From positions 75,001-139,000 of the forward strand of contig CAUYUJ010000348.1 of assembly GCA_963575745.1 (NCBI GenBank): 64,000 bases of DNA, in the 5' to 3' direction. Below, in pieces: positions 22,527 to 31,480 of this stretch. How positions within the stretch are numbered: position 1 is the first letter of the stretch; every line of letters starts with the position of its first letter. The position numbers and the translations under genes are program-made. The notes beneath the pieces are model-generated. The model was not told where the DNA came from, did no database searches, and saw only the letters and a list, made by a program, of their open reading frames with translations. The DNA is from Prorocentrum cordatum (taxonomy: Eukaryota > Sar > Dinophyceae > Prorocentrales > Prorocentraceae).

Positions 22527-23288
22527 TTAGTGTACTGGTAATACCGCCAAGCATTTACAAATGTCCCACAACCGAGAGAGCCTTCGACTATTCGACGCAT
22601 CTACAAGAGACTTGGCAAGGGTCTTGCACAGCGCCTTGGGGCAAGGCTGGGCTACTGCAGTCCAAAACTGGCCACCGGGGGCCTTGCCCTCTAACACTTG
22701 GCGAGGCCTCTGGGACCTCTCACAAATGCCTTTACCGTGGCACTTTCGCCCAAGAAGCTCCGGAGAAACGTGCCAGAGGCGAAGCCGTGTTCGTTTGCGC
22801 CACGGCTCACCCCACATACAAAAGTCAGTGAAAACATCGTGAACATTGAGGAGCCTACCGAGACCTAGCACAGGCGGACACAGCCAAAGACGAGAAAAAG
22901 CGGGATTCTCGAGCCCTCCAGGGATCCCTCTGGTGTGAGCTAGCTAAGCAAGCACGACAGAGACACGCATCAAACGGTTTCCCAACTGCACTCTCTTTTG
23001 ATCGGGACCGGAGAGGCCAGGCAGTCCAAGAGGGAACTCTTTGGACCTCAAGGGCCCTGGCCCAGACTTGGTGTGCCTACGGGCCAACGAGAAAGAAGCG
23101 CATGGAGTTCCTAACCACAAGATGCTCACCTCACCGCTGAGAATCCAACCTTTCAGAACTTCGACACTGGGCGCCTTGGTGAGATCAAACTGTGCTCCTC
23201 GAATGATGTCCCACTCGACCGTGGGGGCGCCATTGGCCCGAAGCGCCGAGGCGAGACGGCCTGACCCAGCGAAGACCTCGACGGCGAC
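22527..23288 (-). pseudogene. C5-cytosine-methyltransferase-like domain of the retrotransposon
   Basis: Motifs in order: cofactor loop VEVFAGSGRLASAL (motif I, 23282-23241); E-W-D about ten residues further; GTPCASFS with the catalytic-type Pro-Cys near 23102 (motif IV); LENPAFSRLW near 22913, where classical C5 enzymes have ENV; and DFCMWGEPWRKRT (motif VIII-like). It shares a frame with the RNase H. An in-frame TAG at 22944-22946 splits it between motifs IV and VI. No target-recognition domain was recognised, so activity even before the mutation is open. DIRS elements carry an N6-type methylase, and C5 methyltransferases have been described in other eukaryotic retrotransposons, so a role on element DNA is plausible. 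Confidence 0.75.
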
Positions 23289-24247
23289 CCTATCTCGCCC
23301 CAGGCGCACTCTGTGGAGCGTCGCGGTGAGCAGCTGGCGAACCGCGGCGGCGGTCTCTGCCGGCTGAGTCGCAGCCGCTCCTGCGCCACGGGCGGCGCCT
23401 GCGCCACTTGCAGCGCCAGGCGGCCGTGCGTCTCGTAACTCCGCGCGGACAGGCGGGCTAGCCCCCTGCCTCTCTTGGCCACCTCCTCGAGCGACCTCCT
23501 TCCCACGATTCGATCGTGGCTTTCTCCTCCTTGCCGTAGGCAGTACAGCGTGGCACCGATGCTCTGAAGACCCAGCACCGCCAGCGCGCTCTCGAGCTCC
23601 TCGCGCAGCTGCACGCAGCCGAAACTCCACAGCGGCCCGCGGAGCTCCCACCGCGCCTTCAGATCCCTGAGCACGGGGGTAGGCCAATGGAGCTCGGGCA
23701 CGTCCAGCGGCAGCGAGTCGTCTAGCTCGACAGTCTTGCTGGGCACCAGCAGCTCCTCTGGATGAAGCACCAGCGTCCACCAGTGAAACCCGCCCTGCAG
23801 CCCGGCCGCAGGCGGCACCAGCTGAAACGCCTTCATCGCCAGGAGCTCTCCGGGCCGAAGGTAGCCGTGGAACATGAGGCAGCGAGCACACGCCATCGCC
23901 ACCTCCCGCTTCAGCAGCAGGAGCTCCAGCACGCCGCAGAGCACCAGCCCGGGGAGCGGCGGGCGAGAGTGGCCAGGCCGCTTGCGCTTCCAGCCCAGCA
24001 GCGCCCGGCTGCTCCTCGGCAACACCACCCGCAGGGGCCGCCCCAGCGCTGGTCGCGCCCAGAGCACCGCCGACAATACCTTCGCAGCCCTGTTCGGCCG
24101 CACTCCCTGCGCGAACTCGTCGTTCAGGTACTGCAGCAGTGCGTCGACCCACCCCAGCGCGCTCCAGCTGGGCAGCGCCTCCACTCCGAGACAGCTGCAG
24201 AGGCCACTGAGGAACTTCAGGTAGCTCTGCGGGGTAGAGGGCCCCAT
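23153..24247 (-). pseudogene. tyrosine recombinase of the retrotransposon
   Basis: Open frame of 364 codons whose last ~70 overlap the methyltransferase frame. N-terminal helical core-binding-like region (residues 5-60: TPQSYLKFL...VDALLQYLNDEF). First catalytic Arg is in FHGYLRPGELLAM (R131). The second box is TLYCLRQGGESHD (R238, H244), where the usual first His of the H-x-x-R box is Tyr. The likely nucleophile is Tyr271 in RSYETHGRL. It would cut and join a circular cDNA at the target. The frame differs from the RNase H before it. The YR of DIRS-type elements may be a separate overlapping gene, so the shift need not be a mutation, but no convincing start context separates these options. 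Confidence 0.8.
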
Positions 24248-24499
24248 CGCCTCCAGCTACAGTCCTGACGCGCTCGAGCCCAGGAGGCGGTGCCACTGCA
24301 AGGCCGTCGGCCTCCGGGTCGCGGCAGCGGGCCGAGGGCGTCGGACACAGGTCCTCGCCCGAGCCGAGAGCGCGCGGCCCGGCAAGCCCAGGAGGCGCCT
24401 CCGCCCAAGGCCGCTCGCCGGCGCCCTCGGAGCAGGCAGCGGCTGCGCACTCAATGCGGCCGCCGCGAGCCGACGGCGCTCCATCGCCCCGCAACCGGC

Positions 24500-25355
24500 G
24501 GGGCTCGAACCGCCTTGAAGGACCGTCGGCGGGGTTCCACTCTGAAGGGATCCATCGCACTGACACACGACAAGACGATGCGAGCTGAAGAGCGGTGAAG
24601 TGTCTCAACTGAGCGAGGATGGGAAAGTCCGAGGCTCTTCCTTTTGCAACTGCACAGTAAATACACATGCTGTCTGACAAAAATAGAAGCCTGCACCCAT
24701 GATGCGCCACTCGCCGCACCTGCCGTCGCATGGCCCATAGCAGCGCTTCGCCCTCCAGAAGATGGATGGGGGCGCGATGACGCCACCGTCTCGAGGCCAC
24801 GGTCTTCCACGAGGCGGCCTTGCAGAAGTCAGACGGCACGTCGGGGAACGGAGAGTCGCCGACGGCGCCTTCACGCAAGGCGCGTGCACGCGAGCCTTCG
24901 GCCACCAGCTCGCTCTCCTTGAACCTCCAGCGCTCTCTGACTCGGCCGATGCGCCCGACGTCGCGTGGGTCCGCGGAGCGCTCCACCGCGCCCAAGCCAG
25001 TCAACGAGGCGTCCACGGCCATCACGCCGGGGGCCCAGGCGCCGCGCAGATCCGCCCACACCAGCGGCAGCAGTGCTCGCATCCAAACCAGCTCTCGGCG
25101 CACCGAAGGCCAGAGCCGCACGCGCCGAGTGTAGCACTTGCTGACAAAGATGTAGGATGCACTGAGCAAGCTGAGCACCTCGCGTCGTAGCAGCAGCACG
25201 TGCGTCAAATGCCCGATCAGCCGCTCTAGCTCGGCTCCCGTCAGGAGGGGGTGCTTCAGGATATAGTCCAGACTCAAGACCAGCCTCCAGAACCGCTTGG
25301 GCGCGATGTGAATCGCCCCCTTCACCCCGTCGATGTGGAAACCGAGCAGTTCCAC
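24500..25355 (-). pseudogene. RNase H domain of the retrotransposon
   Basis: Follows the RT, one frame over. Residues 1-100 after the junction are the connection region (ELLGFHIDG, LTGAELERLIGHLTHVLLL). RNase H acidic residues are seen in VMAVDASLTGLG (D115), the LLEGEALLW helix, FLSDSMCIYCAV (D228) and the closing IPSEWNPADGPSR (D277), the order expected for the retroelement RNase H fold. It removes the RNA strand during cDNA synthesis. The frame stays open past the domain through the recombinase region, but residues about 300-680 there read as Ala/Gly/Arg-rich shadow and are not claimed as protein. Confidence 0.8.
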
Positions 25356-26698
25356 GTCAACCTGCGGCCCGAGATGTCGTGAGTACTTAGACCGCGTCCC
25401 CTCAGCTGCCTCTCCATCGAGTCGCCGTCGAGCTGGACTGCCTCCTTTACAGTCCCCAGCGAGGCGAAGTTGTCGATGTACAGGAGAGCAGCGGGCTCAC
25501 GCCCGGCGACAGCAGGCGCGCAGCGGCGATTGCAGATCCAGCGGCGGGCCCCTTGCGGACCAGCCCGCAGCAGCTCCTCGTTCGCCGCCTGCGCCAGCGC
25601 CACGGCCCAGCTCCAGCCCATCGGCACCACGCGCACCTGGAAGTGAACGAAGTCGTTCCCGGGCGGGAACAAGCGGCGCAGGCTCCGCGGCAGCAGCTTC
25701 CGAGGCACCGCCGGTAGTGCGAAGTCGGCCCTCAGGTCGTCAGGCAGCAGGAACTGGTAGTAGCAATTCTCGACATCGCCCTCACTGACCCACAACCGCT
25801 GGCCGGCAGGCAACTCAAGATCACCCAGGGCCTCAGGAGAAGCCAGGGCAACACTATCGGGAGGTACAAACTGCGAGTTCGTCCTTCGGGGATCGAAGAT
25901 GACCCGCAACGAGCCGTCCTTCTTACGCACAAAGAAGACTCCCACAAAACTGCGAACCTCAGTCGCCGGCTCGACGACGCCCGATTCGCATGCAGACATC
26001 AAAAACTCGGCGTACTTGCTGGGCGACCTGGTCAGGATAGGATCCATCGCAGGGCCCAACCCGTCCACCTCTGCCGCCACGTCCTTTGTGCACACTGCTG
26101 GTAGCCGAATAGCGCGGCCACTATCCTCCGGCAACTTCTGGTAGTGGTCGGGCAGGCAACTGACGAGGTCGATCGCCTGGTTACCGACCGCTGGCAGGGC
26201 AAGCCTGCCGCGCTGGTAGGTCGCGAACTCTCCGGCGACAACACCTGCAACGGCGTAGCCGGAACCGCAGCCCCGAAGCGCAGGCCACACTCCCGAGGCG
26301 GTGAGGTCGTCGGGCGGCGGCGGCACGGCAAAGTAGGCCCGGGCCAGGCTGGCCACAGCCTGGCGCTGGATAGCACCTGGCAGCACTTTGGGGCCCCACT
26401 CCTCGCCGCGGCCGCCCAGAACGTTGAGCGTCGAGATGCCGTCCTGCAGCCGCGCCTCGGCAGCCCGTCGGCGCGAGCGCCGCCGATCCGCACAGCGCGA
26501 AACACCCAGGCCCGCTGGCGAGAGTCCCTCCAGGAGATCAGCCAGACAGCGCCCCGATGGCAGCGGCAGCAAGTCCCGAGCCCAGTCGAGGCCTTCACCT
26601 GCAACACCGAGGCGGCCCGCCATCCTCCTCAAGCGGGCAGCCCTCCCCTCTGCAGAATGGGCGGCGGCCGGGGGCCTCCGCCGCCCGTGGCAGCTCAA
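25322..26698 (-). pseudogene. reverse transcriptase of the retrotransposon
   Basis: 458-codon frame. A 230-residue N-terminal extension precedes the polymerase. RT motifs follow in order: FVGVFFVRKKDGSLRVIFDP (251-270), motif A GDVENCYYQF with Asp308, VPMGWSWAVALAQ (358-370), and motif C LLYIDNFASLG with YIDN at 407-410 (25469-25480) where most RTs have YxDD. The frame fails about 35 codons later, and RNase H homology (GFHIDG) continues in another frame, so one base has been gained or lost near 25375, or frameshifting occurs. The frame opens with TTG, not ATG, directly at the stop of the upstream Gag-like gene, suggesting expression by frameshift or re-initiation. Confidence 0.85.
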
Positions 26699-27966
26699 GC
26701 AGCGTCACCCCCCGGCCCGCCACCATTCTTCTTCGGGCGCCTGGGGGGCTTCTCGTCGTTCTTGCCGCTTCCAACACCTGGAGCAACCTCGGTCGAGCGG
26801 GCCAGCTGCCGCTCCCCCTTCGCCTTGCGGCGCTCCTTGAGCACCGCGCTCTCCTCGGACAGCTTCTGGGAGATCCACGACTCTAGGGCAGGCGCCACAA
26901 GCGCGCGACCATGGCGGCCCTCCTCGCCCATGAACAGCCTGTCGTTGTCGAGGTGGCCGCTGTCGCCACCCGCAGTCGCCGCGATTAGCATGCGGGCGTA
27001 CCTCTCCTCGAGCAGCTGGTATCGCCTGCCTGCAAGCTCCAGCGACGCCAACTCGCCGAAGTTCAGCTGGTCGTACGTCAGCGCGTACTCGAAGAGGCGG
27101 CTCAAGGACTCGCGCTCTCCGACGCCCCAATCGCTGGGGCCCAGGCCCAGCAGCTGTCTCCACCAGAAGTGGCGGCGCACGGGCGTGAGCTCCTGCCGAG
27201 CGATCTCCCGCGCCAGCCACTCCGCCGTCCTCGGGCCGCTGATCGGCCAGTCCTCGAACGCCGTCGTCGTGGTCAGCGATGCGGCCTCCTTGTAGGAGCG
27301 ATGCCGCTGGCTGGCCGTCTCGTACTTCACCGGGAGTGTGCGCAGCTCGTTGGACACAGGCTCCGCTTCCTCCACTTCCCTCGGCGTGGGCATCTGCTGG
27401 CCCGGCCGGAAGAACGAGCAGGACACGAAGACGTCGCCGACCAGGGCCACTCCACGATCTCCTCGATGGCAGCCCGCCTCCAGCTCCGCGTCGCCGACGC
27501 GCTCGCCCAGCCGAGCACCGCCGCGGTTCTCCGAATGCCGCCAACCTCCATCGCCCGAGCTAGGCACACCCTCCAGCGCCAGCGGCGGGGGCGCGCCCGC
27601 GGGCGGCGGCAGCGGCGGAGTAGCGGCCAGGCCCAGCTCACGCCTCTCCTGCAGGGCCAGCTCCGCGCCATCCGTCTGGAGCCTCAAACTCTCCTCGCGG
27701 CGCAGCGGGCCCTGGGACGAGTTCCTGAACAGGTGTGTAGGCCCACGGTCCCACCCGATCGGCAAGCCTCCCATGGGGCCCAGCAAGACGAGGCTCTCGA
27801 CGCCCTCCCTGAGGTCCTCAAGATATATGTCTCTCTCGGGTGTGGTCACCACCCACGAGCCTTCGTGCACGTGCGCACACAGAAGGCGCTCATGCCACAA
27901 CAGCTCGCGCGGGTCCTCGTCGTAAGAGACGAGCACTCGCTGGCCCTGACGAAGATGCTCTGACAT
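26695..27966 (-). CDS. Gag-like protein of the retrotransposon (ORF2)
   Basis: ATG at 27966, 423 codons, stop TGA overlapping the start of the RT frame by a few bases. N-terminal part has LVSYDEDPRELLWHERLL and WVVTTPERDIYLEDLREG. The middle is Pro/Gly-rich (residues 120-170). Residues 240-390 are a conserved-looking helical region (FEDWPISGPRTAEWL, RRHFWWRQLLGL, LEERYARMLI). The tail is basic (ERRKAKGERQLA, RRPKK). No zinc knuckle is present. By position before pol it is the likely Gag equivalent. This is the longest intact gene of the element. Confidence 0.65.
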   Translation of the reverse strand: MSEHLRQGQRVLVSYDEDPRELLWHERLLCAHVHEGSWVVTTPERDIYLEDLREGVESLVLLGPMGGLPIGWDRGPTHLFRNSSQGPLRREESLRLQTDGAELALQERRELGLAATPPLPPPAGAPPPLALEGVPSSGDGGWRHSENRGGARLGERVGDAELEAGCHRGDRGVALVGDVFVSCSFFRPGQQMPTPREVEEAEPVSNELRTLPVKYETASQRHRSYKEAASLTTTTAFEDWPISGPRTAEWLAREIARQELTPVRRHFWWRQLLGLGPSDWGVGERESLSRLFEYALTYDQLNFGELASLELAGRRYQLLEERYARMLIAATAGGDSGHLDNDRLFMGEEGRHGRALVAPALESWISQKLSEESAVLKERRKAKGERQLARSTEVAPGVGSGKNDEKPPRRPKKNGGGPGGDAA

Positions 27967-28330
27967 CGTTTCCGTCGGTCAGGTACGGCGTCTCCGCGCT
28001 CTCCGACGTGGCACGACACTCCGAGCGACTCCAGCACCACCAGCCACAGGATGCAGCAGCGGCGGATCCTGCCAGGAAAGCCAGCACCGCCACCAGGAGG
28101 ACCACCAGTCCAGGGTAGCCCGAACACTCTGGGGGCGGGCACGGCGCCGGCACCGTGAGGTTGGCGGGCCCGCACCTTTGCAGCTGACCTTCCAACAGGC
28201 GCAGCAGCTCACGGTCCACCGAGAAACCGTCTCCCAACTCGACCTGGCAGGTACAGCGCTGGCCGTGCCACAGGCTGCCCAGGTGCGCCAAGCCGCCGGC
28301 GCCAGCTGCGGCAGCCCTCGCCCACTCCAT
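27890..28330 (-). CDS. small Cys-rich protein with one membrane segment (ORF1)
   Basis: ATG at 28330, only 16 bp inside repeat A1; 146 codons, overlapping the next gene by 77 nt in another frame. Features: Cys-rich N-terminal part (RCTCQVELGDGF, QRCGPANL, CPPPECSG), then one strong hydrophobic segment at about residues 74-93 (GLVVLLVAVLAFLAGSAAAA), then CGWWCW. The last 25 residues lie in the overlap. No family was recognised. Alternatively it may be the N-terminal part of the Gag-like protein joined by frameshift, since its frame reaches past the downstream ATG. Confidence 0.5.
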   Translation of the reverse strand: MEWARAAAAGAGGLAHLGSLWHGQRCTCQVELGDGFSVDRELLRLLEGQLQRCGPANLTVPAPCPPPECSGYPGLVVLLVAVLAFLAGSAAAASCGWWCWSRSECRATSESAETPYLTDGNDVRASSSGPASARLLRRGPARAVVA

Positions 28331-28345
28331 AGAGGGGCGAACTAC

Positions 28346-28420
28346 CGGCTCGCGCGGCTGATTAGAGCCAACGGTTGCGGATCACCAAATTGACAGGCCA
28401 ACCCGATAAACTATCTCCAA
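28346..28420 (-). repeat. split direct repeat A1 (5-prime end of element)
   Basis: 75 bp identical to A2 at 22326-22400. Its outer edge (CTCCAA) abuts family P sequence TTTGAAAGC. Confidence 0.95.
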
Positions 28421-28750
28421 TTTGAAAGCATTTCGACATCGGATGTTTTTTGAAAGATTTCGACATGCGCTCGCGACGACGCACGCGTGTGCACTTCGCT
28501 TCCTTCTCGCAAGGCGTTCATGGAAATTGCCAAAACTTGATAAACGAGTGCGCGCGCATAGTAATGTTTTGCAAAGGATGGCGGGGGGGGGGGGGTCGAG
28601 CCCGGCTCGGCTGGGATGGTATACGTGTATATATATATGTATATATACACATATACATATACATATGTACATATACATATACATATACGTATACATACAT
28701 ATCTATATACACATACCTACATACATACACATATATATATATAAATATAT
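28421..28750 (+). repeat. family P copy d, right part
   Basis: Resumes the unit cut at 22155: TTTGAAAG...TTTTTTGAAAGATTTCGACATGCGC, then the CGACGACGC dyad and alternative tail (AAACGAGTGCGCGCGCATAGT, GTCGAGCCCGGCTCGGCTGGG), followed by a TA/CA microsatellite. Confidence 0.85.
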
Positions 28751-29868
28751 TTCGGATGGACGATGGGGGCAGACTCATATGTAAATTGCAACAAAAAGGT
28801 GTACAGATAAAAAACCGGGGGGGATATTACTACTTGTCAAGGAAGGAGGGTATATCTATATATATTGAGCAATGGATGTGGTGCGACCGACTTGGGGCAC
28901 ATCCCAGCGGGCACTTCAGTGCGCGTCGGCGAATTGGGCAGGCGCGGTGTCATGGCAACGCTGACAACGGTAGACACGATGATGCTAGTGGCGATGCTGG
29001 TGGCGACGTTCGCACCGACGAGGGCGCGGCCAGTGCGGGTGCCGATGCTGGTCACGCCGGCGACGATGACGGCGTCCTCGCGTCGGTGATGGAGGTTTCC
29101 AAAAGAGTTCGACATGCGTGCGCGGCCGACGCGCGAGACTGGCCCGCATGGATTTTTTGACGCGGATCGTGCCCCCCCAGCACGCATGCAGGGGCGTGCG
29201 AATGATGTCGGCATGCGGCGCCAGAGGCCTGTTTGGCAGAACTCCATGACAATGCTGTGAAACCTACACTTTTCTCAAGGATTCGCAAGAACGCGCGCAA
29301 ACTTTGTTGGAAAACAGAAATTGCGAAACCGTGTGGTTTTGAATGTATTTGGGCCGTTCGGTTTTGAATTTGCTACGAAACCAAAAGTGTTTGCAGCATG
29401 TCGGCATGCGCCCGCGACGACGCGCGAGTGTGCACCACGTCCAAGTTTGCAAAGGATTCTCGCGACGGCACGCGCGCAAGGGCGTTTGAACGATTTCGAC
29501 ATGCGCGCGCGAAGCCCGTTGATTTGTCAATGTTGAAAAACCTATGGTTTTCCTCAGAAATGCACAAATGCTGGCACGCTTGTGTGGTTTTGTTTGTTTG
29601 AAAACCCGTTTTGCGAAACCATGTATGTTTATATGTGTTCTGGACACTCAATTTTCAAAACTCCTTCCGGAACCAACGTTTTTTTTAGGATTTCGGCATG
29701 CGCGAGCGACGACGCGCGCGTGCGCACTTCGTCTCGTTTTCTGCAAAGGATTCATACAAACTGAGAAGGTTTGATAAACGAGTGCGCGCGCATAGTCGTT
29801 TGTTGCAGAGGACGGCGGGGGGGGGGTCGAGCCCGGCTCGGCTGGGAGTGTACAAATTCATATCTAAT
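28751..29868 (+). repeat. family P composite repeat, copy e
   Basis: Starts at CGGATGGACGATG. It carries the spacer module CATCCCAGCGGGCACTTCAGTG...ATGGCAACG at 28904-29095 (also at 21450-21655), then four dyad subunits with CGCGCGACGACGCGCGCG-type cores and the alternative tail at 29780-29850. Confidence 0.85.
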
Positions 29869-30877
29869 ATGCACGATGTGGCAGAATCATATGTAGCTTG
29901 CAACCCCAAAAATGTACCAATAAAACAGCGGGGGGGGGGTAGAGTCTACTTTCTCGTTGAAAAGGAGGACTGATTGTTACAAACGAGTTGACACATCCCA
30001 TGCTCGTGCAAACATCCCACCCACCCACCCGCAACTTGGTTTACAAAACCAATGCGGCGGCGATTGCGAGGAGTAAAGAGTTCGACATGCGCGCGCGGCC
30101 GACGCGACAGAGTGGCCCGCATGGTATTGTTTGTCACGAGTCGTGCCCCCCCTCAGCACGCGTACAGGGGCGTGCGAATGATTTCGGCATGCGGCGCGAG
30201 AGGCCCGTTTGGCAGAATTCCATAAACATGTTGAAACCGAAAAAAACCATGATACTTTCAAAATTCGCAAGAGCGCGAGCGCAGGCTTTTGTGAAAACTG
30301 ATGTGGCAAAACCATGTTTTTCCTTGGTTTCGGGAAGCCCGGTTTTGACATCCTTCCGAAACCTAAGGTTTTTGACTGATTGCGGCATGCGCACGCGACG
30401 ACGCGCGCGTGCGCACGTCGTCCCATTCGCTGCAAAGGACTATTGCGACAGCACGGGCGCAAAGGCGTTCAAACGATTTCGACATGCGCGCGCGAAGCCC
30501 GTTTGGTAGCATGTTTAGCAAATTTTCAAAACCAATGTTATTCTTAAAGGTTCGCAAGAGCGCGAACGCAAACTTATTGTTGACCATCCGTGTTGCGGCA
30601 ACTCATATTTTCACATGAGTTTGGACATTCGTTTTTGAAATCCCAACGAAATCGAAGGTTTTTGAAAGATTCCCGCATGCGTGCACGACGACGCACGCGT
30701 TTGCATTGTCTCATTTTTTGCAAGGGATTCTTGCACACTGAGTAGTTTTGATAAGCGAATGCGCGCGCACATACATATACATATATATATATATACACAT
30801 ATATATATGTACACATATCCAGAGGATGACCAGGGGTGGCGATACAGGCCTGTTTGGCACGGTACGAATTCATATTC
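29869..30877 (+). repeat. family P composite repeat, copy f
   Basis: Head (ACGAGTTGACACATCCCATGC...GCAACTTGGTTTACAAAAC) at 29980-30050, no triplet tract, then several dyad subunits, ending in a TA/CA microsatellite at 30765-30820 and AGGATGGATGGACGATG. Confidence 0.85.
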
Positions 30878-31011
30878 AGGATGGATGGACGATGGGGGGG
30901 AGTCATATGTAAATCGCAATGCGACAGGGGAGGGCAATCCCGGGGCGGGGGTAGATTCCGATTCCTTTTTAAGAAAGGCGAATTTATGTTGTGCAATCTA
31001 CGCGACGGCGA
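30878..31011 (+). repeat. family P, partial copy g
   Basis: Only the GGATGGACGATG...GGGGGTAGATTC...TTTATGTTGTGCAATC head survives before GGC-rich minisatellite DNA. Confidence 0.7.
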
Positions 31012-31290
31012 GGCGGCGTCTGGGCGGCCGGCAACATAGCCACCAAACCGGCTGACAGGCCCAGACGACGGGCGGCGACAAGACGGCGTCTGGGCGGCGA
31101 CGGCGGAAACATAACCGCCAGACCGGCAGACAGGCCCAGACCACGGGCGGCGACGGGGCGACGACGGCGGCAGCATAGCATCCAAATCAGCAGGCAAGCC
31201 CAGACGACGACCGGCGACGGAGCCGCGACGGGGCGGCGACGGCGGAAGCTTAGCCGCCAGACTGGCAGACAGACCTAGTTCCTTAGAGCA
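31012..31290. repeat. minisatellite, about four units of 60-75 bp
   Basis: Units contain CATAGCC(A/G)CCA-ACCGGC-GACAGGCCCAGACGACGG and GGCGACGGCGGAA. Confidence 0.75.
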
Positions 31291-31344
31291 GAAGCACGAA
31301 CCCCTATATGCAGTCACTGTTTGAGGAATGACCGACGTAAAAAA

Positions 31345-31480
31345 AACTGGGACTCACACGCGATGACATACAGACCTTACGCGGTGGCACACGCGGGCCG
31401 CCAGTACGGCACGCTACATTGAAAACGTGGGCATGTACGCGCGACCATGCGCGTGCACCTTACGCGCGAATGTCCGTGGC
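31345..31480. repeat. dispersed repeat shared with 63215-63345
   Basis: Shared ordered blocks: CGCGGGCCGCCAG-(A/G)CGGCACGCTACATTG-AAACG, CGCGCGACC, and TACGCGC(G/A)AATGTCCG. No gene is seen in 31290-32200; the open frames there lack domains. Confidence 0.65.

Larger units (their letters stand above)
22156..28420 (-). mobile_element. tyrosine-recombinase (DIRS/Ngaro/PAT-type) retrotransposon with split direct repeats
   Basis: A 6265-bp element read on the minus strand. The order is repeat A1 (28420-28346); a small membrane-segment protein; a Gag-like protein; reverse transcriptase; RNase H; tyrosine recombinase; a C5-methyltransferase-like domain; then B1 (22507-22401), A2 (22400-22326) and B2 (22262-22156). 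A1/B1-A2-B2 is the split-direct-repeat plan known from PAT and Ngaro elements, and a recombinase in place of a DDE integrase fits. The B1|A2 joint (AGAGGGCC|TTGGAGAT) equals the joint expected if the element ends were circularised. Frame changes and at least one nonsense codon make this copy inactive as read. Flanks match a single family P unit with no target duplication. Confidence 0.9.

Noticed and set aside
24217-24450. Other plus- and minus-strand frames inside the retrotransposon
   Set aside because: High GC makes stop codons rare; these overlap better-supported domains and have no motifs.
23300-24490. One continuous 803-codon polyprotein from RNase H to methyltransferase
   Set aside because: The middle of that frame is Ala/Gly/Arg-rich and lacks motifs, while the recombinase motifs lie in another frame.
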